Source of the DNA: Protula sp. h YS-2021
Taxonomy: Eukaryota; Annelida; Polychaeta; Sabellida; Serpulidae
Length of the DNA stretch: 64,000 nucleotides
Assembly (NCBI GenBank): GCA_949752745.1
Contig: OX457027.1
Span: forward strand, 56,982,053 to 57,046,052
Direction of reading: 5' to 3'
Both the position numbers and the translations under genes were made by a program. How positions within the stretch are numbered: position 1 is the stretch's first letter; each line of letters starts with the position of its first letter. The notes under the pieces were generated by a model that was not told the DNA's origin, made no database searches, and worked only from the letters and a program-made list of their open reading frames with translations. Shown piece by piece: positions 1 through 12,900 of this stretch.

Positions 1-578
1 ATTTCCTAGTAAAAATAACTATACTGATTCCAATAAAGCCCGCTTAAGATTCCTTTTACTTCTAGCAAAGATCTCATTTGAACACTGTTCACGAGAAATA
101 TAAACGTCCAAACCTCGTCTATACTTGTAAACATATTATTTGAAGAAAACAAGCACCTCAACAAATTGACAATGGCAACCATTCCCGATAAACAGTATGG
201 GGGGGGGGGAGGTGAATCTTTGACCAACCTTCTGCAGAAGGCCAAGATTAAAACACTTCAAATGCACACTTTGAATGCGTAAAACCGGGCAATAACTAAG
301 CACCTGGCACAAGAAAACAATTACTCGCATATTTACGCAGTGTGGACTGCAGGTTACAAAGCAAACCATAGGAATTAGTAGAAATAAGCACTGAAATTTT
401 TACAGAAATAACTGAAATTTTATCCTCCAGGCTGGGAAATCAACCAATCAACAGACGACTTAAAAGGACATATGGTTTTTTTACAAGATTAACAATAACA
501 TGAAAAAAAACTGAAAAATTTGAGTGAAAAAAAATCAGCACTATCATTAAGAATCAGGTACCCGGCAATATATATATA
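1..578. other. No gene seen
   Basis: AT-rich sequence with a 10-bp G run near 201. Short open frames on the minus strand lack splice-consistent neighbours. No repeat family recognised. Confidence 0.6.
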
Positions 579-822
579 TGTTACAGGGAATCTGTGAAAT
601 TAGGGATTTCATGAAATCCCTAGTGGATTCGTATAATAACTTGTTCAATCAATTTCTATGTTTTTAATGAGAATTTTCATGTCTGTTTTGAAGAACCACT
701 AAACAGCCTTCCGGAATGGATAATTTTTCAAAATACGTTTATAATCAACATGAGCTTATTCATTACACGAATTCCCTAGGGATTTCATGAAATCCCCTAA
801 TTACACAGATTCCCTGTAACAT
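579..822. mobile_element. MITE with about 55-bp terminal inverted repeats
   Basis: TGTTACAGGGAATCTGTGAA at 579 onward, then TTAGGGATTTCATGAAATCC, reappears inverted at about 776-822. It is flanked on both sides by TA microsatellite sequence. There is no coding capacity. The inner block GGATTTCATGAAATCC is also a palindrome. It lies downstream of the receptor gene stop. Confidence 0.75.
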
Positions 823-1517
823 ATATATATATATATCTGATAGTTTAAGAGAAACCTGCACAACAGCATAGCAGATTTACCAAGTCATTATCTTCTCGAG
901 CCGGTGGTTTTCTGTTCATAACCTTGTGGCATCAAACATGTTTAAAAACACTTTGATTTCACGAAATTTCGTGAATAAATTTTACAAAAAATGTGACCCT
1001 TTCCTCAGATCTTACCTTTATTCATCAACAGAGTACGATTAAAATGTCTCGCTATCCAAATGTCAATATGATACATTATTGCATTAATTATTTTTAGCAT
1101 TACAGTTTACTCCTGATGATAAAATTAAGGTTTTACAGATTATTTTAATAATTTATTTTAACAGTAATTTTAAAGCAAAAGAGTGTAAATGCAAAACCCC
1201 ACCCAAAGCCATATCACAGCTTATTTCAACATTAAAACATTCACAATGAACTTAAAACATCATGGAATGAAAACTGGTGAAAAATGCTACCAAACGAAAC
1301 CAACGAGCCAAAAAAAAATAAAGTTAAAACCAACGTCATATACATCATGTATATCCTTTTTTCATTTGGCTTCCTGAAACTCGGGATGTAGCACATTCGC
1401 TGATGAGATAACATTTGACCATTTCTAAAGTGAAAAAATGACTTTTAATATAATTTTGTACGGAATTTCAGTTATTTAAGTAATCGTTAGACAAGTCCAG
1501 GAACAAATACATTAATC

Positions 1518-1557
<40 letters not shown>

Positions 1558-2055
1558 AGCGCTATGATTCAAACATGAAGCGAAGAGCACAAAGTAACAT
1601 ACGACTGAAAAAATGAAGTTGTTGCAACAAATTGTAACAAGCAAATCAAGCTGTGACGATATTCAACATTGTTTAAGGTGGATTTGTCTGGTTGCTTTAA
1701 GCACGGCTTGGTTTTTCAAAAGTTAATTTTATTTAATTCTAGACCTTTGACTCAAAAGGTGCCAAAGAACGCTGGAATTCCTCACGAATCAATAACAATC
1801 GATATTTTTCCATTAATCTAGAATGCAGAACCAGACAGCTATAATTTTCTAAAGGACGCCAAAGTCAAATTTCCCCAAGAAGTCCTTAATTTGATATATT
1901 TGCATTTAACCTCGCGATAAATGTACAAATTTGAAATTCATTCACAATCAAAATTATCTGAAGACTCTTGTAAAGCGCTATGTCTCGAAAATAGACTGGC
2001 CTTCTTTCAAATAATATTGCACACTGAGATTTTCCCCTGATGTCCCCAGCGAGTG
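823..2055. other. Downstream flank and 3' UTR of the receptor gene
   Basis: It contains an 18-bp palindrome TTCACGAAATTTCGTGAA (958-975), a T run (about 1520-1552) and, read on the minus strand, an AATAAA near 1728 that could end the receptor transcript. No coding exon found. Confidence 0.55.
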
Positions 2056-5000
2056 CTATAAGCTGCAGCTTGAATAGCTAGGTAGATTTGTGCTCGTCAG
2101 AGGAGCTGTTTCTTTCAACGCTTGGACAAAACCTCTTCTTTTCCAGCCATAGATTACACAGTTCAAGAATCCTTGTAGCGGTGACGTACAGGCCTAAAAA
2201 TAGAAACAATATACTGACGCCAAAGCTGTGTATAAAAACTTTGGAATGACCTTAAAAAATTTGAGTTAGGGAAAAGGAAATGGATTTGAAACACAGAATT
2301 ATATTTCAGGGGATTCCGTGAAATTTTTGACAAAAGCCACATTAAACCATTAGACCAATGATTTTACTGTACGTTTTTCTTTCCTCGTTTAGTAGAGTTG
2401 TCTGATATTTTAAAGCAAGGAACACAAAACTAAACAGCACAAATTAAATTGAGAACAGAATCTTATTGATCTTATGCTTGCGTGCTGATGTACATTTTTA
2501 TGAACTTCCCGGAGTACTATCTTATGAGCAGAAACCAAACAAGATTTGCCCCTTTTGGCATACAATTAAACAGAAATACGAATGACATGACAAAAAAAAA
2601 ACCTTACCTGAATAACATAAAGTGGAAAGAACTTTCTCATATTAAACACATATGTAAGTGATATGAACCCTAGGAGCAGTGCTGTGAAAAAAAAAAAAAA
2701 CAGAACAAAACATTTTACCCGTACCATTAAGGAACAGTACATGAAAGTCTGACATAAAAATCTACAAATGTTTCCATACAGTTTCGCTTCTGTATTAAAT
2801 CTGTAATATTTTTGCTGTTTATTGTGAATAAAGGCATTTCTCTCTTTCTTTGTTTTGAATCATAAAACTATCTATCCTTGCCTGTCTGTAAACACATAAG
2901 CATTTGCAATAAAATCACAACAAATAATTTCATAAACTAAAGAGACGAGAAGTTTAACTAAACCAGAATAACCTTTAAACTTGCAACCGAAGTCATGAGG
3001 TAAGTTGGTGGGATAAATGTATACACAAAAAATCTTGAATAAAAATAGTTGCTTTAAATCTCACCCCTTCCCATTCTCACCCCTTTCCTTTTTCCTTTAT
3101 CAATTTCTTCTAGACCATCTTTTCCATTCATATTTATGCCACCCGATCGGCCTTTCAAGTTCAGTTTTTTTCTTCTCGCCAGGTCACCCTTTTTATGTAC
3201 GACTTTCCTGAGAACGGAAGTGAGGCTTTTCTATGGGAAGCAAGGCTTTGGCCTTGATGTCAATGTGGCGACATCAACTCACATGGAAGCCAGCAGATGA
3301 AAAATACTGTTTGGTAGAGAATGGCCTTGTTTCTTATCCTTGCTTCTTCTTTATACTGATGATAACCCAAAACACCTGCAAAAAAAAAAAAAGAAATAAT
3401 TAAATGGCCACTGAAAAATAACCTTATCCACAGCATACAGTTTTTGCACATTTCTTTTAAAAAATTCTATTATACTCTCTACAAAAGCGACAAAAAAATT
3501 GTTTTTGCACGTACTCGCTTGGAAAACTCGTTATAAAATTGTCCAAAATAGGAGTCATATATTTCTTGTGAAACCAAGCGACTTTATCAGAATCCGGAGA
3601 ACCTTAGGCACAACAAAAAATGAAAATCAAGTTTACACGAAAAGTACAAGCATTGGAAACGAACAAACATAAAATAAACCAATAAAATTGAACTGAAAAA
3701 TATCCGAAACTATCATGAAAACCGAAGGATATTTCGAATGAACCAAAACGCATTTACGATAATGACGAACGACGGAGACTTCACCTCTCATATCGTTAAT
3801 ACCAGTTTGTCATATAAAAAACGTACTTTCTAAGAACCCAACACTTGTAGGGTTGGTATTAAACTCATTAAACAATACTTAAGCAGTGCATACCTCGCGT
3901 GACCTGCGTTTGCCTGTACACTGACACAGACATGATGTACAGAATCTGAAATCAAAGAGTCACATGCTTGATCCTGCAATACGTATTACAGAGCAATTAC
4001 AGCACTGGTTTTAAATGCTGCAGACCAAAACATAAGTGGTGTAAAATAAAAAACCAGGTATGAGTATTTAGCGGAATAAAAACTAGAACGGAAAGATCAA
4101 CTGACCAAGAATTCAACCTTATGGTCACTTCTACACAATCGCAAAGACCATATATAAATTCACACACCCGCAAACTGAAATACCTATATATATATATATA
4201 CTCGAGGAGCTAACTACAAAACAAGTCGTAACAATTAAACCAGTGAGCGAAGTCAGAGTCCTCGCCAGTTTGGTTACAGAATACTGGTTATTTCAATTGA
4301 AGCTGCAGTTTCATAGATGTGGCGCATACAAAAATATTGCAAAGTGCACACATGTAATGACATTTTATTTTTAATTTTGCAATTTGTCAATTTTGAAGAA
4401 AGGCCAAAAATAACTGCATTTCGAAAAGCTTCAATATACGGCCTTTCTTAGTAGTAGATAGGAACGGAATCGATTGAAATATGGATGAGAAATGACACGT
4501 ACAAAAACCTAAGTACACATTTGTAAAAGCATTTTTTGTCAAATTTACCTATTTCTGACTTTTTAAGAAAAATGAAAAATAACTGGAATAAATTATTATA
4601 AGTAGTTACTTTTTTCATCCCAATTTTCTATGAACAGAGTTAAGAAATCGGGTACATATACTGCAATCTATACTCTGTGTCAAGTCTTTCTGCTAAACAT
4701 TATTTTTTTTTTCAATTCCATTATCGAGCTCACATATTAGTCAAAATTAATCACATGTCATTTAGATTTGAAAAAGCATTGTTGAATTACTTACACAGTT
4801 GCATATGATCACAGATATCAGTGGTAAGAGGAACATGTATTTTCCCACAATATTTTTTGTTTTTAACGCACTGTCACGAATCTGAAAATAAATATGACCA
4901 AGAACTTCTAACAAATGTTAAAAATCGCACTAAATTGCAAAACTTTTGTTAATTCTAATTCGAGCTAATTTAACAAACTTCGACAAAACAACAAAATATT

Positions 5001-5235
5001 GAATACAGGAATTTATGAAAGCAAAATTATGCTAAAATCTCGCCATTTGACCCATCGACCATCGCGAATCAGCCGAAAACAAAATTTTTACATAATGCCA
5101 CGACAACGAGACAACATTTTTTAAAAGAATTGTATATATTTATATATCTGTCCATTTATTTAGTGGAAAGAGATATAAGTACGTGAGTTACATACCCAAC
5201 AAACGTTCTCATTGTAATGAAATATTGGAAGACAG
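2056..5235 (-). CDS. TMEM116: TMEM116-like seven-transmembrane receptor, exons 8-13 (C-terminal half)
   Basis: Coding exons, in transcript order: 5235-5196, 4881-4795, 3945-3894, 3375-3283, 2681-2608, 2193-2056 (stop TAG at 2058-2056). Exon 8 joins exon 7 at 20881 in phase across a 15.6-kb intron lying in extracellular loop 2. The 13 coding exons sum to 1068 bp, that is 355 residues. Seen here: loop 2 with cysteines C193, C196 and C207; TM5 about 216-243; a basic loop; TM6 with FFICWLPS (279-286); TM7 and a short tail. The family call rests on QGFLNCVIYGWKRR in the last exon, closely resembling the QGLLNC-x-VYGW stretch I recall in human TMEM116, and on GVLG...EARIR before TM6. Class A hallmarks such as NPxxY are absent. 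A candidate poly(A) signal on the minus strand lies near 1728. Database comparison is still needed to confirm orthology. Confidence 0.8.
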
Positions 5236-5599
5236 CTGTTAAAAAAAAAACAAACCAACAAATAAAAGTTGAGATCGATATAAACAGCTCAGTTCCTCAC
5301 ATTTTATTAACACTATGACTTGGTCAAGACTTACATGAATTTGTGCGGGCAGCCATTACAGACCTTAGGGCCACAAAACTTCGTACTTAAGTAGAACTTG
5401 ATCTGAGGGTGTGCATCCCGTCTTTCCTCGTCTACGATTTCGTTTTCATGCTTAAAACGCCATGTGAACACAGCTGATTTTAGAAAAAAACTAGACCATT
5501 TTTGCTACCGAGTAGCGAAAATTACACTTGGGGGTCACAAAAAATGCGATTCTAAACTCTTGACTCCTTACATATCGTCTTTTAGGCCCAAAGGGTCGA
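5236..5599. other. Start-side remainder of the large receptor intron
   Basis: Unique sequence between exon 8 and the 138-bp array. A splice-like open block at 5335-5402 was considered and excluded because it breaks the reading frame. Confidence 0.6.
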
Positions 5600-6480
5600 A
5601 AATAAGCTCCAAATCTCTAACCGCTTTCAAGATAATGGTCAACATCCGGTTTTTGGCTTTGACCATGGCCGAGGAGGTCAAGGTCACCGAGGTATCTCTT
5701 ACATATCATCTTTTAGGCCCACAATTTCTAACCGTTTTCGAGATAATGGTCAACTTCCGGTTTTTGACTTTGCCCATGGTACAGGGTCACGGTCACCAAG
5801 GACTCCTTACATATCGTCTTTTAGGCCCAAAGGGTGGAAAATAAGCTCCACATCGCTCTATCTCTAACCCTTTTCGAGATAATGGTCAACTACAGGTTTT
5901 TTACTTTGACCATGTCCAAGGAGGTCAAGGTCACTGAGGTACCTCTTATAGATCGTCTTTTAAGTCATAAGATTAGAAATAAGCTCAAAATCGCTCTATC
6001 TCTAACTGTTTTCGAGATAATGGTCATCTTCCAGTTTCTGACTTTGACCATGGCCGAGGAGGTCAAGGTCACCGAGGTAATTCTTACAGATCGTCTTTTA
6101 GGCCAAAAGAGTCGAAAATAAGCTCAAAATCGTTCTACCTCTAAAACTTTTCGAGATAATGGTCAAATACCGGTATTTTACTTTGACCATGTCCGAGGAG
6201 GTCAAGGTCACCAAGGACCCCTTACATACCGTCTTTGAGGCCCAAAGGGTCGAAAATAAGCTCAAACTGGCTCTAACTCTAACCGTTTTCGAGATAATGG
6301 TCAACTTCCGGTTTTTTATTTTGACCATGTCCGAGGAGGTCAAGGTCACCAAGGACCCCTTAAATACCATCTTTTAGGCCCAAAGGGTCGGAAATAAGCT
6401 CAAAATGGCTCTAACTCTAACCGTTTTCGAGGAGTGGCCTACTTCCGGTTTTTTTTTACAATGACCATGACCTAGGATGT
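5600..6480. repeat. 138-bp tandem repeat, about 6.5 copies
   Basis: GATAATGG recurs at 5631, 5742, 5878, 6016, 6155 and 6293 (mostly 138-bp spacing). Each unit includes CCGAGGAGGTCAAGGTCACC and TTTTAGGCCCAAAGGGTCGA. The same family reappears at 52050-53480. It lies at the 3' end (in transcript sense) of the large receptor intron. Confidence 0.9.
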
Positions 6481-6716
6481 CAATCGTTCTATAAGATTAT
6501 GGTATAAAAAATATGGCTTTCACGGCGTCTAATCACCCTCTATCAGTGAGCCAAATTTCATCATTCTTTAACTGGGAAAAACCCAAACGCTGCAACCAGC
6601 TTAAATGCACACGCATGCTGTGACTTTTTAATATTATAAAACACACTACCGATGCAAGCAAAAGAAGAAAAAACTAAACAGTAGGACTAGATCATGGAAG
6701 ATGTGACCAGACCAGC

Positions 6717-7240
6717 ACAAGTTTGTCCAAGGACAAAGTCCCAGCTTACGAAAAGCAATAAGACCCATTCCAGCGTGCATGAGCGAAGGAATTTCCCTGA
6801 AATATCGGGCTTCAAAAGATACGGCAAAGACGGCAAAGAGCTAGCTCAATAATTAATTTAGCACCGGACCAGAACATAGACCGATAAATGCATACAAAGA
6901 TTTCTTTCCGTGAAAAATGGGGAACAGATTTTTTGTATCTCTGGCAGACTGGATAGTCTGCCATAGATACCTTCAAACAACGCTCGCATTTCGGACCAGT
7001 GCGCATATTTATGTAACTTGCCTCGATGCGCGGTTCTTATTCAGACAAGTACGCATGTTTATTTAATTTGCGTTGATGCGCGGCTCTCATTTTGGAACCG
7101 TGCACATGTTCATTTAACTTAATAAAGATTAATGCACGGTTCTTATTCCAGACCAATTCGCATGTTTATTTTACTTTCGTTGATGAGCGGTACTTACTTT
7201 GGACAAGTGCACAAGTTTCCTTAGGTTGTCTTGATGCGCG
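6717..7240. repeat. Flanking module, copy 1, start of the 51-bp array
   Basis: A largely non-tandem 0.5-kb segment (CAAGTTTGTCCAAGGACAAA at its start; TAGACCGATAAATGCATAC inside) leads directly into 51-bp units. It is nearly identical to 9463-9970 and related to 34080-34490, so it is a fixed terminal module of a dispersed repeat, not random flank. Confidence 0.85.
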
Positions 7241-9345
7241 GTTCGCATTTCGGAAGAGTTTGCATGTTTATCTAACTTGCACGGTGGGCATGTTTATTTA
7301 ACTTGCGTTGACGCGCGGTTCGAATATCGGACCAGTGCGCATGTTTATTTAACTTGCATTGATGCGCGGTGTTTATTCTGGACCAGTACGAATGTTTATT
7401 TAACTTGCGTTGGAGCGTGGTTCACATTTCGAACCACTCCACACGTTTATTTAAGTGGCGTTGATGCGCGGTTCGAATTTCGGACCAGTGCGCATGTTTA
7501 TTTAACTTGCGTTGATGCGCGGTGCTTATTTTGGACCAGTGCACATGTTTATTTAACTTGCGTTGATGTGCGGTTGGCATTTCGGACCAGCGCCCATGTT
7601 TTTTTACCTTGTGTTGATGTGCGGTTCTTATTTCGGATCAGTGCGCATGTTTATTTACCTTGTGTTGATGTGCGGTTCTTCTTTCGGATCAATGCGCATG
7701 TTTATTTACTTGTGTTGATGTGCGGTTCTTATTTCGGATCAGTGCACATGTTTATTGTACTTGCGTTGATGAGCGGTACTTATTTTGAACAAGTGTACAA
7801 GTTTCCTTAGGTTGCCTTGATGCGCGGTTCGCATTTCGGAAGAGTTTGCATGTTTATCGATCTTGCGTTGATGCACGGTGCTTATTTTGGACGTGTGCAT
7901 ATGTTAATCTAACTTGCGTTGGTGCGCGGTTTGCATTTTGGACCAGTGCGCATGTTTATTCAACTTGCGTTGATGAGCAGTTCGAATTTCGGACCAGTGC
8001 AAATGTTTATTTAACTTCCGTTGGCGCCGCGCGTGGTTCGCATTTCGAACCACTGCACATGTTTATTTAACGTGTGTCGATGTGCGGTTCTTATTTCAGG
8101 CCAATGCGCATATTTCTTTAATTTGAGTTGATGCGCGGTTCTTATTCTGGACCAGTGCGCATGTTTATTTAAGTTGCGTTGATACGCAGTTCTTATTTTG
8201 AATAGTGCGCACGTTATTTAACTTGCGTTAATGCGCAGTTCGGTTCGCATTTCTAACCAGTGCGCATGTTTATTTAACTTGCGTTAATGCTCGGTTCCCA
8301 TTTCTGACCAGTGAGTTTGTTTATTTAGCTTGCGTTAATGAACGTTTCGCATTTTCCACCAGTGCGCACATTTATTTAATTTGTGTTGATGCGTGGTTCG
8401 CATTTTGGACCAGTGCGCATATTTATTTAACTTGTGTTGGTGCTCGGTACTTATTTTAGATCAGTGCAAATGTGTATTTAACTTGCGCTGAGGAGCGGTT
8501 CGGAATTCGGACCAGTGTACCTGTTTCTTTAGGTTGCGTTCATGCGAGGTTCGCATTTCGGACCAGTGCGTAGGTTCACTTAACTTGCGTTGACACGCGA
8601 ATTGCATTTTGGACCAGAACGCATGTTTATTTCAGTCTCGTCGATGCCCGACTCTTATGTCTATTCAACTTGCGTCGATTCGTGGTTCTTTCTTCGGACC
8701 ACTGCGAATGTTTATTTAACTCGCGTTGATGCGAGGTTCTCATTTCAGACCACTGCGTATGTCTATTCAACTTTCGCCAATGTGTGGTTCTTTTTTCGGA
8801 CAAGTGCGCATGTTTGTTTAACTTGCGTTGATGTGCGGTGCTTATTTTGGACCGGATCGTATGTTTATTTAACATCCGTCGATGCGCGGTTCGCATTTCC
8901 GACCATTGCCCATGTTTATTTAACTTGCGTTGATGCGTGGTTCTCATTTCAGACCAGTGCGCATGTTTCTTTGGGTTGCGCTGATGCGCGGTTCTTTTTT
9001 TCGGACCAGTGTGCATATTTATTTAACTTGCGTTGATGCGCGGTTCGCATTTCGGACCAGTGCGCATGTTTCTTTAGGTTGCGTTGATGCTCGATCCGCA
9101 TTTCGGACCACTGCGCATGGCTATTCAATTTGCGTCGACGCGTAGTTCTTTTTTCGGACCATTGCGCATGTTTATTTAACTTGCGTTGATGCGCGGTGCT
9201 TATTTTGGACCAGTTCGCATGTTTATCTTCCGTCAATGGTTCACATTTCGGACCAATGCGAATGTTTATTTAACTTGCGGTTGTTAAATCTGACTACTGC
9301 GCAAGTTCATTTAACTTGCGTTTATGCGCTGCAGGAGAAGATTCA
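6990..9345. repeat. 51-bp minisatellite array
   Basis: The unit is GCGTTGATGCGCGGTTC, then ATTTCGGACCAGTGCGCATG, then TTTATTTAACTT; copies such as 7331 and 7382 are 51 bp apart. About 45 diverged copies are present, ending in a T-rich tract at 9346-9360. The GC-rich unit stands out from its AT-rich surroundings. The open frames through it follow from the 51-bp (17-codon) period. Confidence 0.92.
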
Positions 9346-9462
9346 TTTTTTTTTTTTTTTAATTCCGAAAAAAATTCAAAAGTTTTCCAATTCACTCAAA
9401 AAGCACAAGCCGTATGCATGACCCCCTAAAGTCGGCTTGTATCAAAAATAATGAAATCTGAT

Positions 9463-9970
9463 AACAAGTTTGTCCAAGGACAAAGTCCCAGCTTACGAAA
9501 AGCAATAAGACCCATTCCAGCGTGCATGAGCGAAGGAATTTCCCTGAAATATCAAGCTTCAAAAGATGAGACGGCAAAGAGCTAGCTCAATAATTAATTT
9601 AGCACCGGACCAGAACATAGACCGATAAATGCATACAAAGATTTCTTTCCAAGAAAAATTGGGAACAGATTTTTTGTATATCTGGTAGACTGGATAGATT
9701 GCCATAGATACCTTCAAACAACGCTCGCATTTCGGACCAGTGCGCATATTTATGTAACTTGCCTCGATGCGCGGTTCTAATTCAGACAAGTGCGCATGTT
9801 TATTTAATTTGCGTTGATGCGCGGCTCTCATTTTGGAACAGTGCACATATTTATTTAACTTAATAAAGATTAATGCGCGGTTCTTATTCCAGACCAATGC
9901 GCATGTTTATTTTACTTTCGTACTTATTTTGGACAAGTGCACAAGTTTCCTTAGGTTGTCTTGATGCGCG
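9463..9970. repeat. Flanking module, copy 2, abuts the 114-bp satellite
   Basis: Near-identical to 6717-7240, including the first few 51-bp units. It breaks off inside a 51-bp unit (GATGCGCGG at about 9963), exactly where the 114-bp satellite starts, so the satellite looks inserted into or fused with this second copy. Confidence 0.85.
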
Positions 9971-12900
9971 GGTCACAACATTCGTACATTATCGCCCAAT
10001 GTTCCCTATTATCGCCCACCCGAAAAATATTATATTTATCATATTTTCGGGTCCTAGAATTGTTTCCTGCACTTTTAAAGCGAAAATTACAACTTTCTTG
10101 CATTATCGCCCAATATTCCCTATTATCGCCCACCCGAAAAATATCACATTTATCATATTTTCGGGTCATAGAATTGATTCCTGCACTTTTAAAGCGAAAA
10201 TTACAACTTTCTTGCATTATCGCCCAATGTTCCCTATTATCGCCGACACGAAAAATATCATATTTATCATATTTTCGGGTCATAGAATTGATTATTGCAC
10301 TTTTAAAGCGAAAATCACAACTTTCTTACATTATCGCCCAATGTTCCCTATTATCGCCCACACGAAAAATATCACATTTATCATATTTTCGGGTCATAGA
10401 ATTGTTTCCTGCACTTTTAAAGCGAAAATTACAACTTTCTTGCACTATCGCCCAATGTTCCCTATTATCGCCCATCCGAAAAATATCATATTTATCATAA
10501 TTTCGGGTTATAGAATTGATTCCTGCTCTTTTAAAGCGAAAATTACAACTTTCTTACATTATCGCCCAATGTTCCCTATTATCGCCCACACGAAAAATAT
10601 TATATTTATGATATTTTCGGGTCCTAGAATTGTTTCCTGCACTTTTAAAGCGAAAATTACAACTTTCTTGCTTTATCGCCCACCCGTAAAATATCACATT
10701 GATCATATTTTCGGGTCACAGAATTGATTCCTGCACTTTAAAAGCGAAAATTACAACTTTCTTGCATTATCGCCCAATGCTCCCTATTATCGCCCACACG
10801 AAAAATATCACATCATATTTTCGGGTCATAGAATTGATTCCTGCACTTTTAAAGCGAAAATTACAACTTTCTTGCATTATCGCCCAATGTTCCCTATTAT
10901 CGCCCATCCAAAAAATATCATATTTTTCATATTTTCGGGACATATAATTGATTCCTGCACTTTTAAAGCGAAAAATTACAATTTTCTTACATTATCGCCC
11001 AATATTCCCTATTATCGCCCACCCGAAAAATATCACATTTATCATATTTTCGGGTCATAGAATTGATTCCTGCACTTTTAAAGCGAAAATTACAACTTTC
11101 TTGCATTATCGCCCAATGTTCCCTATTATCGCCCATCCGAAAAATATCACATTTATCATATTTTCGGGTTATAGAATTGATTCCTGCTCTTTTAAAGCGA
11201 AAATTACAACTTTCTTACATTATCGCCCAATGTTCCCTATTATCGCCCACACGAAAAATATTATATTTATGATATTTTCGGGTCCTAGAATTGTTTCCTG
11301 CACTTTTAAAGCGAAAATTACAACTTTCTTGCTTTATCGCCCAATATTCCCTGTTATCGCCCACCCGTAAAATATCACATTGATCATATTTTCGGGTCAC
11401 AGAATTGATTCCTGCACTTTAAAAGCGAAAATTACAACTTTCTTGCATTATCGCCCAAAGCTCTCTATTATCGCCCACACGAAAAATATCACATTTATCA
11501 TATTTTCGGGTCATAGAATTGATTCCTGCACTTTTAAAGCGAAAATTACAACTTTCTTGCATTATCGCCCAATGTTCCCTATTATCGCCCATCCAAAAAA
11601 TATCATATTTTTCATATTTTCGGGACATATAATTGATCCCTGCACTTTTAAAGCGAAAATTACAACTTTCTTGCATTATCGCCCAATATTCCCTATTATC
11701 GCCCATCCGAAAAATATCATATTTATCATATTTTCGGGTTATAGAATTGATTCCTGCTCTTTTAAAGCGAAAATTACAACTTTCTTACATTATCGCCCAA
11801 TGTTCCCTATTATCGCCCACACGAAAAATATTATATTTATGATATTTTCGGGTCCTAGAATTGTTTCCTGTACTTTTAAAGCGAAAATTACAACTTTCTT
11901 GCTTTATCGCCCAATATTCCCTGTTATCGCCCACCCGTAAAATATCACATTGATCATATTTTCGGGTCACAGAATTGATTCCTGCACTTTAAAAGCGAAA
12001 ATTACAACTTTCTTGCATTATCGCCCAATGCTCCCTATTATCGCCCACACGAAAAATATCACATTTATCATATTTTCGGGTCATAGAATTGATTCCTGCA
12101 CTTTTAAAGCGAAAATTACAACTTTCTTGCATTATCGCCCAATGTTCCCTATTATCGCCCATCCAAAAAATATCATATTTTTCATATTTTCGGGACATAT
12201 AATTGATTCCTGCACTTTTAAAGCGAAAAATTACAATTTTCTTACATTATCGCCCAATATTCCCTATTATCGCCCACCCGAAAAATATCACATTTATCAT
12301 ATTTTCGGGTCATAGAATTGATTCCTGCACTTTTAAAGCGAAAATTACAACTTTCTTGCATTATCGCCCAATGTTCCCTATTATCGCCCACCCGAAAAAT
12401 ATCACATTTATCATATTTTCGGGTTATAGAATTGATTCCTGCTCTTTTAAAGCGAAAATTACAACTTTCTTACATTATCGCCCAATGTTCCCTATTATCG
12501 CCCACACAAAAAATATTATATTTATGATATTTTCGGGTCCTAGAATTGTTTCCTGCACTTTTAAAGCGAAAATTACAACTTTCTTGCTTTATCGCCCAAT
12601 ATTCCCTGTTATCGCCCACCCGTAAAATATCACATTGATCATATTTTCGGGTCACAGAATTGATTCCTGCACTTTAAAAGCGAAAATTACAACTTTCTTG
12701 CATTATCGCCCAATGCTCCCTATTATCGCCCACACGAAAAATATCACATTTATCATATTTTCGGGTCATAGAATTGATTCCTGCACTTTTAAAGCGAAAA
12801 TTACAACTTTCTTGCATTATCGCCCAATGTTCCCTATTATCGCACATCCAAAAAATATCATATTTTTCATATTTTCAGGACATATAATTGATCCCTGCAC

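Noticed and set aside
5335..5402. Splice-flanked open block encoding a CxxC-like peptide (FCGPKVCNGCPHKF), first taken as a receptor exon
   Set aside because: Including it after exon 7 gives an immediate in-frame stop, while exon 7 joins exon 8 (5235) perfectly without it.
6990..9345. Possible CRISPR-like array (regular repeats)
   Set aside because: The units are contiguous diverged tandem repeats without unique spacers, in a eukaryotic intron.
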